DNA from: Pseudomonas resinovorans NBRC 106553
Lineage (GTDB): Bacteria; Pseudomonadota; Gammaproteobacteria; Pseudomonadales; Pseudomonadaceae
Assembly: GCF_000412695.1 (NCBI RefSeq)
Contig: NC_021499.1
Span: 6,014,001 to 6,078,000, forward strand
Direction of reading: 5' to 3'
DNA: 64,000 nucleotides
Shown piece after piece: positions 36,790-46,163 of this stretch. The notes below the pieces were generated by a model, which saw nothing but the letters and a program-made list of their open reading frames with translations, ran no database searches and was not told where the DNA came from. The translations under genes were made by a program, and so were the position numbers. How positions within the stretch are numbered: the stretch's first letter is position 1; the number at the start of each line of letters is the position of its first letter.

Positions 36790-39096
36790 ATGCCGAAGCA
36801 CCACAACTCCGTCACCGGGAACATCCGGCGGCCCGTCTATCCCGTCCTCGCGGGGCTGCTGCTATTGATCGGCCTGGCCGCCTGGCTACTGCTCGAAGGT
36901 GGCCGTGGCGGGCTCCCGGGCAAGGCCCCCCGTGCGACCGCCGATGCACAGCCCGCGAGCATGGTGGACGAAGGCCAGTGCGCCGGCTGCCATGCCGACC
37001 AGGCCAAGGAATGGCAGGCCAGCCATCACCGCCTGGCGATGCAGGAAGCCAGCGAAACCAGCGTGCTGGGCGACTTCAACGACATCATCTTCGAGGGCAC
37101 GCGGGACACCACCCGGTTCTTCCGCAAGGACGGCGGCTTCTGGGTCAACACCGCCGGTGCCGATGGCAAGCCGGCGGACTTCCGCGTTGCCTACACCTTT
37201 GGCGTAGCGCCCCTGCAGCAGTACCTGCTGGAGCTGCCCCGTGGCCGCCTGCAAGCACTGGACGTGGCCTGGGACGTGGGCAAGCGCGCCTGGTTCCAGC
37301 CCGAGCCGGGCCAGGGCGTCGACACGCGCGGCCCGCGACACTGGAGCCAGCCCCAGGAGAATGCCAACACCCTTTGCGTGGAGTGCCACAGCACCGGCTT
37401 CACGCGCAATTACGACCCGGCCAGCGACAGCTTCGCCAGCCACTGGAACAGCCTCGGGGTTGGCTGCCAGGCCTGCCATGGCCCGGCGTCGCGCCACCTG
37501 GACTGGGCGGCGAAGACCCTCGACGCCAGCGACGCCGGCTTCGAACTCAGCCTGACCCGGGCCGACCGCATCAGGGAAGTGGAAACCTGCGCCCGCTGCC
37601 ACTCCCGCCGCGTGCCTCTGGACGATGGCTTCCACCACGGCCGACGGCTGATGGACGACTACCTGCCCAGTACCCTGACCCGCGAACACTATGAACTGGA
37701 CGGTAAGATCAAGGACGAGGTCTATGAATACGGAGCCTTCGCCCAGAGCCGGATGTTCGCCAAGGGCCTGCGCTGCAGCACCTGCCACAACCCCCACAGC
37801 ACGGCCCTGCGGGTAACCGGCAACGCTCTCTGCACGCAGTGCCACAACCCCAGCGGCAAGACCAGCATCAAGGGCATCGACGGCAAAGGCCTGCGCGCGA
37901 AGAACTACGACAGTCCGGAACACCACCACCATGCCCAGGGCCAGGCCGGTTCCCACTGCGTGGACTGCCACATGCCGGGCAAGTCGTTCATGGGCATCGA
38001 CTACCGCCATGACCACGGCTTTACCCTGCCCAACCCCGCCCGCGCGCTGCGCCTGGGCACCTCGGACGCTTGCCTGAACTGCCACCGCGAGCGTCCGGGC
38101 GATGAGGTGGCCGCGCAGTTCCGCCTCTGGTTCGGCGACGACAAGAGCGACACCCCGCGCTACGACGAAAGCCTCTGGCTGATCCGTGGCGGCCGGCCGG
38201 GCGCCTCGCGGGCCCTCTACCAGCAGCTCGAATCGCGGGACCTGCCGGCGATCCGCCGGGCCACCCTGCTGACCGAACTCCCCACCTACCCCAGCGAGCG
38301 CGCCCTCAAGGCCGCAGCAAAGGACCTCACCCACCCCGCGCCCCGGGTGCGTGAGGCGGCGGTCAAGGCCGTGGGTGCGCTGGTGCCGCCGGAACAGCGG
38401 CGCAACCTGCTGATGCCACTGCTGGACGATCCGGTACGCGCCGTGCGCATCGCCGCCGCCGTCGAGCTGCTGGGTATCCGCACCACCGGCCTCGGCAACT
38501 ACGAGAAGAGCTGGAGCAAGGCCATCGGCGAGTACGAAGCGGCGCAGCTCAGCCTTCAGGAGCGTGCCGAAGCCAACCTCAACCTGGCCCTGCTGTACCA
38601 GCTCAACGGCCGCGCCGACGCGGTGGAGCAACGCCTGCGCACGGCGCTGCAACGCGACCCGGACTACCTGCCGGCACTGGTCGCCCTGGTGCAATGGCTG
38701 GACGGCAACTTCCGCTGGGAAGAAGGGCGCGCCCTGCTCGAACAGGCGTTGCAGGCCCATCCACAGTCGGCCCTGCTGCTGCACGCCAATGGCGTGATGC
38801 TGCTGCGCAAGGGCGACCTGCCCGCCGCGCTCAAGGCCTTCGCCGAGGCGGTGCGGCTGGACCCGACCAACGACCTCTACGACCAGGCCTACGCCGTGGC
38901 CCTGCATGACAGCGGCCAACTGGAGGCGGCCAGCCAGCGCCTGGAAACACTGCTGGAACGCGACCCCGCCAACCGCCAGGCACGCCTGACGCTGATCAAC
39001 TACTGGCGTGAGGCCGGGCAGATCCAGCGGGTCCAGGCGCTGCTTGCGGAGCTGGAGCAACAGAACCCCGACGATCCCGCGCTGCGCCGCGAATGA
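36790..39096 (+). CDS. Octaheme c-type cytochrome fused to HEAT and TPR repeats
   Basis: A 768-residue protein with an N-terminal membrane anchor or uncleaved signal (about residues 17-37). Eight CxxCH heme-attachment motifs follow: CAGCH 64, CVECH 196, CQACH 226, CARCH 267, CSTCH 329, CTQCH 348, CVDCH 390 and CLNCH 428. A HEAT-like stretch at about 500-560 contains VREAAVKAVGALVP and VRAVRIAAAVELLG. TPR units at about 585-768 include LNLALLYQLNGRADAVEQRL and ALKAFAEAVRLDP. The multiheme part suggests periplasmic electron transfer and the repeats suggest docking to a partner. The SD is poor. No oxidoreductase partner or heme-maturation gene is adjacent. The exact reaction is unknown. Confidence 0.9.
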   Translation: MPKHHNSVTGNIRRPVYPVLAGLLLLIGLAAWLLLEGGRGGLPGKAPRATADAQPASMVDEGQCAGCHADQAKEWQASHHRLAMQEASETSVLGDFNDIIFEGTRDTTRFFRKDGGFWVNTAGADGKPADFRVAYTFGVAPLQQYLLELPRGRLQALDVAWDVGKRAWFQPEPGQGVDTRGPRHWSQPQENANTLCVECHSTGFTRNYDPASDSFASHWNSLGVGCQACHGPASRHLDWAAKTLDASDAGFELSLTRADRIREVETCARCHSRRVPLDDGFHHGRRLMDDYLPSTLTREHYELDGKIKDEVYEYGAFAQSRMFAKGLRCSTCHNPHSTALRVTGNALCTQCHNPSGKTSIKGIDGKGLRAKNYDSPEHHHHAQGQAGSHCVDCHMPGKSFMGIDYRHDHGFTLPNPARALRLGTSDACLNCHRERPGDEVAAQFRLWFGDDKSDTPRYDESLWLIRGGRPGASRALYQQLESRDLPAIRRATLLTELPTYPSERALKAAAKDLTHPAPRVREAAVKAVGALVPPEQRRNLLMPLLDDPVRAVRIAAAVELLGIRTTGLGNYEKSWSKAIGEYEAAQLSLQERAEANLNLALLYQLNGRADAVEQRLRTALQRDPDYLPALVALVQWLDGNFRWEEGRALLEQALQAHPQSALLLHANGVMLLRKGDLPAALKAFAEAVRLDPTNDLYDQAYAVALHDSGQLEAASQRLETLLERDPANRQARLTLINYWREAGQIQRVQALLAELEQQNPDDPALRRE

Positions 39097-39255
39097 GGCG
39101 CAATGGCGAGAGGCCATGACCGGCTGGCGACAAGGTGGAACTCGTGTCGAAGGGCCTCGATCTGATACTTCAGAGCCCAGTCACCGCCGCGCTGTCCCGA
39201 CTTCGCGACAGAGGGTGAACAGGCTCCCAGGCCCACAGCCAATGGAGTACCGACT

Positions 39256-39564
39256 ATGCGCACTCGTCTCTATGCAGCCGCTCTTGTCATGCTTGCCCTG
39301 CCCCTGGGTTCCGCCATGGCCGACAGCGATTTCTGGCGCGACGTGATTTCGTCCGGCGCCACCACCGCTTCTACCTACCTGACCTTCAAGGATGACAAGC
39401 TGATCGTCGCGGCCCGCGATGACGCCAGCAGCTTCGTCGCCAGCGGTGGCGAGATCCGTGGACCCTACCTGGAAGCCGCGCTGCAGCACATCCGCAGCGA
39501 GCATCCGGACCTCAAGGCCAGTGACACCGAACTGGCCAGCGCCATCCTCGCCGCCGAGCACTGA
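39256..39564 (+). CDS. Secreted DUF2388 family protein
   Basis: A 102-residue protein with a signal peptide (MRTRLYAAALVMLALPLGSAMA, cleavage near 22). The mature sequence SDFWRDVISSGATTASTYLTFKDDKLIVAARDDASSFVASGGEIRG is the DUF2388/TIGR02448 signature, a family I know mainly from Pseudomonas, often in several paralogues. It is periplasmic and of unknown function. GGAG lies 8 nt before the ATG. It follows the octaheme gene by 159 bp. Confidence 0.88.
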   Translation: MRTRLYAAALVMLALPLGSAMADSDFWRDVISSGATTASTYLTFKDDKLIVAARDDASSFVASGGEIRGPYLEAALQHIRSEHPDLKASDTELASAILAAEH

Positions 39565-39590
39565 TGCCGCTCCGGTAAATCCCGCCCATT

Positions 39591-39617
39591 AAAAAGCCCC
39601 GCCGTTGCGGCGGGGCC
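39591..39617 (-). terminator. Intrinsic terminator downstream of gcvP
   Basis: On the minus strand GCCCCGCCG-CAA-CGGCGGGGC followed by TTTTTAAT is a very strong intrinsic terminator. It ends the gcv operon transcript, or the structured RNA immediately before it (39618-39690). Confidence 0.88.
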
Positions 39618-39690
39618 AGGAGCAGCTACCCCCCTTTGCAGGTAGCTCGCTGCGCCATCTTCCCCTGGGTAAATGGCGCAGCGAGAGACA
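39591..39690 (-). ncRNA. Candidate structured RNA (three stem-loops ending in a terminator)
   Basis: Between the gcvP stop and its terminator the minus strand holds CTCGCTGCGCCAT and its exact 13-base complement ATGGCGCAGCGAG around a short loop containing CCCAGGGG. Next comes AGCTACC/GGTAGCT around a purine-rich loop (CAAAGGGG), then the terminator hairpin. The three hairpins together are about 95 nt. Upstream TTGACC (near 39715) could be a -35, but the matching -10 is poor. It may be a 3'-UTR-derived small RNA or simply the gcvP 3' end. No known family is recognised. Confidence 0.4.
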
Positions 39691-39772
39691 CCTTGCAGCC
39701 CGCGTTTCGGCCGGTCAACACGCCAACCGACGCTTCTGAAAGGGCCCTCAGGGGAGGCGGATAATCCTTACG

Positions 39773-42649
39773 TCACTCCCTGTAGTCGTCTACTGGGACA
39801 CAGGCACAGAACAGGTTCCGGTCGCCGTAGACGTTGTCCACGCGGTTCACCGTCGGCCAGTACTTGTGGGCGCGGGTATGGTCGCTGGGCGCGACGGCTT
39901 CCTCGATGCTGTAGGGCCGTTCCCAATGCCCGATCACATCGGCCAGGGTGTGCGGCGCACGCTTGAGCGGATTGTCCTCGGCCGGCCAGTCGCCGGCCTG
40001 CACCTTGGCGATCTCCGCACGAATGCTCAGCATCGCTTCGATGAAGCGGTCCAGCTCATGCTTGGATTCGCTCTCGGTGGGCTCGACCATCAGGGTCCCG
40101 GGCACCGGGAAGCTCATGGTCGGGGCGTGGAAGCCGTAGTCCATCAGGCGCTTGGCGACGTCTTCCTCGGTGATGCCGGTCTGGGCCTTGAGCGGCCGCA
40201 GGTCGAGGATGCACTCGTGGGCCACACGGCCGTTGCGCCCGCTGTAGAGCACCGGATAGGCATCGCCCAGGCGTTGGGCCAGGTAGTTCGCGCTGAGGAT
40301 GGCCACCTCGGTGGCGTCGGCCAGCTCCGGGCCCATCATCGCGATGTACATCCAGCTGATCGGCAGGATGCTCGCGCTGCCCCAGGGCGCCGCGCTGACC
40401 GCGCCGTTCTCCGGGTTCGGTCCCTTCAGCTCGATCACCGGGTGGTTGGCGACGAAAGGCGCCAGGTGCGCGCGCACGCCGATCGGCCCCATGCCCGGCC
40501 CGCCGCCGCCATGGGGGATGCAGAAGGTCTTGTGCAGGTTCATGTGGGACACGTCGGCGCCGATGTCCGCCGGCCGCGCCAGGCCCACCTGGGCGTTGAG
40601 GTTGGCGCCGTCCATGTAGACCTGGCCGCCCTGGCTGTGGATAACCTCGCAGATCTCGCGGATGCCCTCCTCGTACACGCCATGGGTCGAGGGATAGGTG
40701 GCCATCAGGCAGGACAGCTGGCCGCCGGCCTCCCCGGCCTTGAGCTTGAGGTCTTCGAGGTCGACGTTGCCGTCCTGGTCGCACTCCACGATCACCACGC
40801 GCATGTTCGCCATCTGCGCCGAGGCAGGGTTGGTGCCGTGGGCCGACGCCGGGATCAGGCAGATGTTGCGATGCCCCTCGCCACGGCTCTCGTGGTAGCG
40901 ACGGATGGCCAGCAAGCCGGCGTACTCGCCCTGGGCGCCGGAGTTGGGCTGCATGCAGATGGCGTCGAACCCGGTAATCGCGCAGAGCCAGGCCTCGAGT
41001 TCGTCGATCATCAGCTTGTAGCCCAGGGCCTGCTCGCGGGGCGCGAAGGGGTGCAGGTTGGCGAACTCGGGCCAGGTGATGGGGATCATCTCGCTGGTGG
41101 CGTTGAGCTTCATGGTGCAGGAACCCAGCGGGATCATCGCCTGGTTCAGCGCCAGGTCCTTGTTCTCCAGCTGTTTGAGGTAGCGCAGCATCTCGGTTTC
41201 ACTGTGGTGGGCATTGAACACCGGGTGGTCGAGGTAGCCGCTGGTGCGCGCCAGGTCGCCGGGGATGCCGCCGACGATCACGCCCTGGTCCAGCTCCTCC
41301 ACCGAGAGGCCGTGGTCGGCGCCGAGGAAGATCGCGAACAGCTGTTCCACCGTCTGCGCCGTGCAGGTCTCGTCCAGGCTCACCCCTAGCTTGCCGCGCC
41401 CGAGGATGCGCAGGTTGACGCGCACGGCCTTGGCCGACTCGATGACCGCCGTCTGGCTGCCCCCCACGTCCAGGGTCAGGGTGTCGAAGAAGTTCTGGTT
41501 GTCGCGCTGCACACCCTTGCGCGCCAGCCCTTCGGCGAGGATCGCGGTGAGCCGGTGGACCCGTTCGGCGATGCGCCTGAGCCCCTCGGGGCCGTGGTAG
41601 ACCGCGTAGCAGCTGGCGATATTGGCCAGCAGCACCTGGGCGGTGCAGATGTTGGAATTGGCCTTCTCGCGGCGAATGTGCTGCTCGCGGGTCTGCAGGG
41701 CCATGCGCAGGGCGACGTTGCCACGGGCGTCCTTGGACACGCCGATGATGCGTCCGGGCATGGCCCGCTTGAATTCGTCACGGGTCGCGAAGAAGGCCGC
41801 GTGGGGACCGCCGTAGCCCATGGGCACGCCAAAGCGCTGGGCCGAGCCGAACACCACGTCGGCGCCCAGTTCGCCCGGCGGGGTCAGCAGCAACAGGCTG
41901 AGCAGGTCGGCGCCCACGCAGGCCAGGGCCTGCTGGCCGTGCAAGTGTTCGATGAGTGGGCGCAGGTCGCGGATCTCGCCATGGGTGTCTGGGTACTGCA
42001 GCAGCGCGCCGAAGACCTGGTGCTGCGCCAGGTTATCCACAGGGGCCACCACGACATCGAAGCCGAAGGCCTGGGCGCGGGTCTGCACCACCGAGATGGT
42101 CTGCGGATGGCAATCCTCGTCCACGAAGAACAGGTTGCTCTTCGATTTGGCGACCCGCTTGGCCAGGGCCATGGCTTCGGCGGCCGCGGTGGCCTCGTCG
42201 AGCAGGGAGGCGCTGGCCAGGTCCAGCCCGGTGAGGTCGATGGTCAGTTGCTGGAAGTTCAGCAGGGCCTCCAGCCGGCCCTGGGCGATCTCCGGCTGGT
42301 AGGGGGTGTAGGCGGTGTACCAGCCGGGGTTTTCCAGCACGTTGCGCAGGATCACCGTGGGGGTGATCGTGCCGTAGTAGCCCATGCCGATCAGGTTGGT
42401 CCACAGCTGGTTCTGCTCGGCGTAGCCGCGCAGCTTGGCCAGGGCCTGCTGTTCGTCCAGTGCCTTGGGCAGATCCAGGGGCCGGTTGAGGCGGATCGCC
42501 GGCGGCACCGTCTGCACAATCAGCTCGTCGCAGCTGGCCAGGCCCAGGACCTCTAGCATGGCCCGTTGCTCCGCTTCGTCCGGCCCCAGGTGGCGGCGAA
42601 GGAAGGCGTCAGGCTGTTGGAGCTGGGACAGAGAGGGCATCTGGGACAT
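39773..42649 (-). CDS. gcvP: Glycine dehydrogenase (decarboxylating), glycine cleavage P protein
   Basis: A 958-residue PLP enzyme, full length for the single-chain P protein. It decarboxylates glycine and passes aminomethyl to the lipoyl arm of GcvH. The N-terminal half has SFLRRHLG-type sequence ([12 protein letters not shown]) and [32 protein letters not shown]. The C-terminal half has the PLP lysine in [17 protein letters not shown] (near 706). A terminator-like hairpin separates it from gcvH, so its level may be attenuated relative to gcvT and gcvH. Confidence 0.97.
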   Translation of the reverse strand: MSQMPSLSQLQQPDAFLRRHLGPDEAEQRAMLEVLGLASCDELIVQTVPPAIRLNRPLDLPKALDEQQALAKLRGYAEQNQLWTNLIGMGYYGTITPTVILRNVLENPGWYTAYTPYQPEIAQGRLEALLNFQQLTIDLTGLDLASASLLDEATAAAEAMALAKRVAKSKSNLFFVDEDCHPQTISVVQTRAQAFGFDVVVAPVDNLAQHQVFGALLQYPDTHGEIRDLRPLIEHLHGQQALACVGADLLSLLLLTPPGELGADVVFGSAQRFGVPMGYGGPHAAFFATRDEFKRAMPGRIIGVSKDARGNVALRMALQTREQHIRREKANSNICTAQVLLANIASCYAVYHGPEGLRRIAERVHRLTAILAEGLARKGVQRDNQNFFDTLTLDVGGSQTAVIESAKAVRVNLRILGRGKLGVSLDETCTAQTVEQLFAIFLGADHGLSVEELDQGVIVGGIPGDLARTSGYLDHPVFNAHHSETEMLRYLKQLENKDLALNQAMIPLGSCTMKLNATSEMIPITWPEFANLHPFAPREQALGYKLMIDELEAWLCAITGFDAICMQPNSGAQGEYAGLLAIRRYHESRGEGHRNICLIPASAHGTNPASAQMANMRVVIVECDQDGNVDLEDLKLKAGEAGGQLSCLMATYPSTHGVYEEGIREICEVIHSQGGQVYMDGANLNAQVGLARPADIGADVSHMNLHKTFCIPHGGGGPGMGPIGVRAHLAPFVANHPVIELKGPNPENGAVSAAPWGSASILPISWMYIAMMGPELADATEVAILSANYLAQRLGDAYPVLYSGRNGRVAHECILDLRPLKAQTGITEEDVAKRLMDYGFHAPTMSFPVPGTLMVEPTESESKHELDRFIEAMLSIRAEIAKVQAGDWPAEDNPLKRAPHTLADVIGHWERPYSIEEAVAPSDHTRAHKYWPTVNRVDNVYGDRNLFCACVPVDDYRE

Positions 42650-42682
42650 GGGCAGAACCTCGTTTGGCCTCTTCAGAAAAAC

Positions 42683-42709
42683 AAAAAGCCTCGACTAGCG
42701 AGGCTTTTT
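42683..42709 (-). terminator. Hairpin with U-run between gcvH and gcvP
   Basis: AAAAAGCCTCG-acta-GCGAGGCTTTTT is a symmetric intrinsic-terminator structure readable on both strands, 17 bp after the gcvH stop and 33 bp before gcvP. Inside the operon it is probably a partial terminator. Confidence 0.8.
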
Positions 42710-42726
42710 GAAGGATAGCGGGTGAA

Positions 42727-43116
42727 TCAGCTATCGGCGTCGGCAGAGGCCTTGTAGGCGCCCGCGTCGAGCAGCTTGTCCAGCTCGGCGACGTCGCTGG
42801 GCTTGAGCTTGAAGAACCAGGAACCGTAGGGGTCGCTGTTGACGCTCTCGGGGGCGTCGCTGACGGCGTCGTTCACCGCGATCACTTCACCGCCGATCGG
42901 CGCGTAGATATCCGAGGCGGCCTTCACCGACTCCACCACACCGGCTTCCTGACCGGCGGCCAGGGTCTTGCCGACTTCCGGCAGCTCGACGAAGACCACG
43001 TCGCCCAGGGCTTCCTGGGCGTGGTCGGTGATGCCCACGGTGACACTGCCATCGGCTTCCAGACGGGCCCACTCGTGGCTGGGGGCGTAACGCAGTTCGG
43101 CGGGGATGTTGCTCAT
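42727..43116 (-). CDS. gcvH: Glycine cleavage system H protein
   Basis: A 129-residue lipoyl carrier shuttling the aminomethyl group between P, T and L proteins. The lipoylation motif [14 protein letters not shown] places the modified lysine at residue 65. The N-terminus [19 protein letters not shown] and [12 protein letters not shown] are family-typical. GAGGA lies 7 nt before the ATG. It lies 43 bp after gcvT and 77 bp before gcvP. Confidence 0.97.
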   Translation of the reverse strand: MSNIPAELRYAPSHEWARLEADGSVTVGITDHAQEALGDVVFVELPEVGKTLAAGQEAGVVESVKAASDIYAPIGGEVIAVNDAVSDAPESVNSDPYGSWFFKLKPSDVAELDKLLDAGAYKASADADS

Positions 43117-43159
43117 GTCGAATTCCTCAGAGTCTTTGGCGGATGGCCCGCCTGAAAAT

Positions 43160-44242
43160 TTAGATCAAGGCTTTGCCATTGCGCACGAAGTTCGGTCGCA
43201 CAACGCGAACCGGGAACCACTTGCCGCGGATTTCCACTTCGGCGCGATCGCCGGTGGCCATCGGCACGCGGGCCATGGCGATGGATTTGTTCAGGGTCGG
43301 GGAGAAGCTGCCGCTGGTGATCTCACCCTCGCCCACGCCTTCCACCCGTACCACCTGGTGGGCGCGCAGCACGCCGCGCTCCTCCAGCACCAGGCCGACC
43401 AGCTTGCTCTTGATGCCCGCGGCGCGTTCGGCCTCCAGGGCACCGCGGCCGATGAAGTCGCGGGACTCGGGCTCCCAGGCGATGGTCCAGGACATGTTGG
43501 AAACCAGCGGCGAGGCCTCTTCGGTCATGTCCTGGCCGTAGAGGTTCATGCCGGCTTCCAGGCGCAGGGTATCGCGCGCACCGAGGCCGATGGGGGAAAT
43601 GCCGGCGCCGACCAGGTCGTTGAAGAAACCGGCGACCTGGTCGGCAGGCAGCATGATTTCCAGGCCATCTTCACCGGTGTAGCCGGTGCGGGCGATGAAC
43701 CAGTCGCCTTCGGGCAGGCCCTGGAAGGGTTTGAGTTCGTGGATCAGCGCGGCGCGCTCGGTGCTCACCAGCTCCGCCACCTTGGCGCGCGCGCTGGGCC
43801 CCTGGATGGCGAGAATGGCGAGGTCGGCGCGCTCGCTCAGGCTGACCTCGAAGCCCTGGCTGCGGGCCTGCATCCAGGCCAGGTCCTTTTCGCGGGTGGC
43901 AGCGTTGACCACCAGGCGATAGCCGAAGCCGGTGAGGTAGACGATCAGGTCATCGATGATCCCGCCACGCTCGTTGAGCATGGGGCTGTAGAGCGCCTTG
44001 CCCGGTACCTGCAGGCGATCCACGTCGTTGGTCAGCAGGTGCTGGAGCCAGGCCTTGGCCTGGGCGCCGGCAACATCGACCACGGTCATGTGGGAGACGT
44101 CGAAGACGCCACAATCGCGGCGCACCTCGTGGTGCTCCTCGACCTGGGAACCGTAATGCAACGGCATGTCCCAGCCGCCGAAATCGACCATCTTGGCGCC
44201 CAGCGCAACGTGCTGGTCGTGTAATGGAGTGCGCTGTCCCAT
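43160..44242 (-). CDS. gcvT: Aminomethyltransferase, glycine cleavage T protein
   Basis: A 360-residue folate-dependent enzyme releasing ammonia and forming methylene-tetrahydrofolate. It starts [30 protein letters not shown], and has [18 protein letters not shown] sequence ([15 protein letters not shown]) and [18 protein letters not shown], the folate-site motif. AAGGAG lies 6 nt before ATG 44242; the open frame extends 22 codons upstream without support. First gene of gcvTHP. A TACAAT near 44336-44341 (minus strand) is a possible -10. I see no convincing glycine riboswitch in the leader. Confidence 0.97.
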   Translation of the reverse strand: MGQRTPLHDQHVALGAKMVDFGGWDMPLHYGSQVEEHHEVRRDCGVFDVSHMTVVDVAGAQAKAWLQHLLTNDVDRLQVPGKALYSPMLNERGGIIDDLIVYLTGFGYRLVVNAATREKDLAWMQARSQGFEVSLSERADLAILAIQGPSARAKVAELVSTERAALIHELKPFQGLPEGDWFIARTGYTGEDGLEIMLPADQVAGFFNDLVGAGISPIGLGARDTLRLEAGMNLYGQDMTEEASPLVSNMSWTIAWEPESRDFIGRGALEAERAAGIKSKLVGLVLEERGVLRAHQVVRVEGVGEGEITSGSFSPTLNKSIAMARVPMATGDRAEVEIRGKWFPVRVVRPNFVRNGKALI

Positions 44243-44335
44243 GGGTTTCTCCTTCCGGGCTTGGCGAGGGTGCGGCGGGCCCTGGCGCGGAAAATTCCGC
44301 TGCCACAACGGGCCGGGCTACAACGAGTGGCGCGC

Positions 44336-44341
44336 ATTGTA
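44336..44341 (-). promoter_or_regulatory. Candidate -10 of the gcvTHP operon
   Basis: TACAAT on the minus strand lies 94 bases upstream of the gcvT start. No strong -35 is visible, so an activator may be required (inference). Confidence 0.35.
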
Positions 44342-44469
44342 GCCGCAAGGTCGAAGACTGGACACTCCGCCCGGCCGACCCCACGGGGCACTACGAATCA
44401 GGGTGTTTCCGCGGCAAACGGCGAGCCCTGAGCCTGGCGCGCCCCGCCAGGCCCCCGTGGGTGATTCGG

Positions 44470-46089
44470 TCAATGACCGATCCGTCGTGCCGAACGGCGT
44501 ATCAGGCCGATCACCGGCAGCAACCCGACCAGCACCAGGGTCAGGGCGGGCAAGGCGGCACGGGCCCACTCGCCTTCGCTGGTCATCTCGAAGATGCGCA
44601 CGGCCAGGGTGTCCCAGCCGAAGGGGCGCATCAGCAAGGTGGCGGGCATTTCCTTGAGTACGTCGACGAACACCAGCAGCGCGGCGCTCAGGGTGCCGGG
44701 CACCAGCAACGGCAGGTAGACCCGGAAGAACAGCGCCGGGCCACCGACACCCAGGCTGCGGGAGGCTTCCGGCAGCGACGGGCGGATGCGCGCCAGGCCG
44801 TTTTCCAGCGGGCCGTAGGCCACCGCCATGAAGCGCACCAGGTAAGCCAGCAGCAGGGCACCGAGGCTGCCCAGCAGCAGCGGCTTGCCGGCACCGCCCA
44901 GCCAGCCGGACAGCGGGATCACCAGTTGGCTGTCGAGGTAGCTGAAGGCGAGCATGATCGACACCGCCAGCACCGAGCCCGGCAAGGCGTAGCCGAGGTT
45001 GGCCAGACCCACCGCGGCGCGTACCGGCCGGGTTGGCGCCAGGCGCCGGGCGAAGGCCAGCAGCAGGGCCACGCTGACCGTGATGAGCGCCGCCATCCCG
45101 CCAAGGTAGAGCGTATGCAGGATCAGGCCGGCGTAGCGTTCGTCGAGGTCGAAGCGGCCCCGCTGCCAGAACCACACCACCAGCTGCAGCATGGGAATGA
45201 CGAAGGCGCAGGCGAACACCAGGACGCACCAGGCGCTCGCCGCCAGTGCCTTGATGCCGCGCAACTGGTAGAGCGCCTTGCCCCGTGGCCGCTCGCTGGC
45301 CGGGCGACTGGCGCCACGGGCGCGGCGTTCGCCGTAGAGCACCAGACAGACGCCGAGCAGCAGCAGGCTGGCCAGCTGGGCGGCGCTGGAGAGGCTGAAG
45401 AAGCCGTACCAGGTCTTGTAGATGGCGGTGGTGAAGGTGTCGAAGTTGAACACCGCCACGGCGCCGAAATCGGCCAGGGTCTCCATGACCGCCAGGGCCA
45501 GGCCGGCGCCGATGGCCGGCCGCGCCATGGGCAGGGCGACCCGCCAGAACGCCTGCCAGGGCGATTGCCCGAGCACTCGCGCGGCTTCCATCAGGCCCTT
45601 GCCCTGGGCCAGGAAGGCGGCACGGGCGAGCAGGTAGACGTAGGGGTAGAAGACCAGCACCAGTACCAGGATCACTCCGCCGGTGGAACGCACGCGCGGC
45701 AGCCGCAGGCCGCTGCCGAACCACTCGCGGAGCAGGGTCTGCACCGGGCCTGCGAAGTCGAACAGGCCGATGAAGACGAACGCCAGCACATAGGCCGGCA
45801 CGGCGAAGGGCAGCATCAGTGCCCAGTCCAGCCAGCGACGGCCGGGGAATTCGCAGAGGCTGGTGAGCCAGGCCAGGCTGACGCCGATCACAGTCACCCC
45901 CACCGACACGCCGCCGACCAGCACCAGGGTATTGCCCAGCAAGCGCGGCATCTGGGTTTCCCAGAGGTGGGACCAGATTTCCCGGTCCACTTCGCCCCAG
46001 GACAACAGCAGGACGCTGAGCGGTAGCAGAACCAGGATGGCGACGGCAAAGCTGATGGGATACCAGCGACGCTGGGCGGGATGGGCCAC
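44470..46089 (-). CDS. Iron(III) ABC transporter permease (FbpB/HitB-like)
   Basis: A 539-residue double permease. About 12 hydrophobic spans in two homologous halves, each with an ATPase-contact EAA loop: MEAARVLGQSPWQAFWRVALPMARP near 190 and PEASRSLGVGGPALFFRVYLPLLVP near 455. This is the fused ferric-ion permease architecture. The start is GTG 46089 with AGAGG 5 nt upstream. It is downstream of the substrate-binding gene (74 bp, with a hairpin between). No ATP-binding subunit is encoded nearby, so it must be supplied from elsewhere. Confidence 0.92.
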   Translation of the reverse strand: MAHPAQRRWYPISFAVAILVLLPLSVLLLSWGEVDREIWSHLWETQMPRLLGNTLVLVGGVSVGVTVIGVSLAWLTSLCEFPGRRWLDWALMLPFAVPAYVLAFVFIGLFDFAGPVQTLLREWFGSGLRLPRVRSTGGVILVLVLVFYPYVYLLARAAFLAQGKGLMEAARVLGQSPWQAFWRVALPMARPAIGAGLALAVMETLADFGAVAVFNFDTFTTAIYKTWYGFFSLSSAAQLASLLLLGVCLVLYGERRARGASRPASERPRGKALYQLRGIKALAASAWCVLVFACAFVIPMLQLVVWFWQRGRFDLDERYAGLILHTLYLGGMAALITVSVALLLAFARRLAPTRPVRAAVGLANLGYALPGSVLAVSIMLAFSYLDSQLVIPLSGWLGGAGKPLLLGSLGALLLAYLVRFMAVAYGPLENGLARIRPSLPEASRSLGVGGPALFFRVYLPLLVPGTLSAALLVFVDVLKEMPATLLMRPFGWDTLAVRIFEMTSEGEWARAALPALTLVLVGLLPVIGLIRRSARRIGH

Positions 46090-46116
46090 GAAAACCTCTC
46101 GGGGGGAAGAAACAGA

Positions 46117-46139
46117 ACGCCCCGGGCTGGCCGGGGCGT
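46117..46139 (-). terminator. Intercistronic hairpin between iron-binding protein and permease genes
   Basis: ACGCCCCGG and CCGGGGCGT form a perfect 9-bp stem. On the minus strand it is followed by TCTGTTTCTT, which is moderately U-rich. It lies between the two transporter genes and probably reduces read-through so that the binding protein is made in excess over the permease (inference from similar transport operons). Confidence 0.55.
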
Positions 46140-46163
46140 CGAGTATAGCGGCAGAGCGGCGGA

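Noticed and set aside
36886..39117. A 743-codon open frame antisense to the octaheme cytochrome
   Set aside because: The sense frame has eight exact heme motifs and TPR units; the antisense one shows only composition typical of GC-rich shadows.
44243..44470. Glycine riboswitch upstream of gcvT
   Set aside because: The leader lacks the paired conserved glycine-aptamer cores and the tandem arrangement, so I cannot support it.
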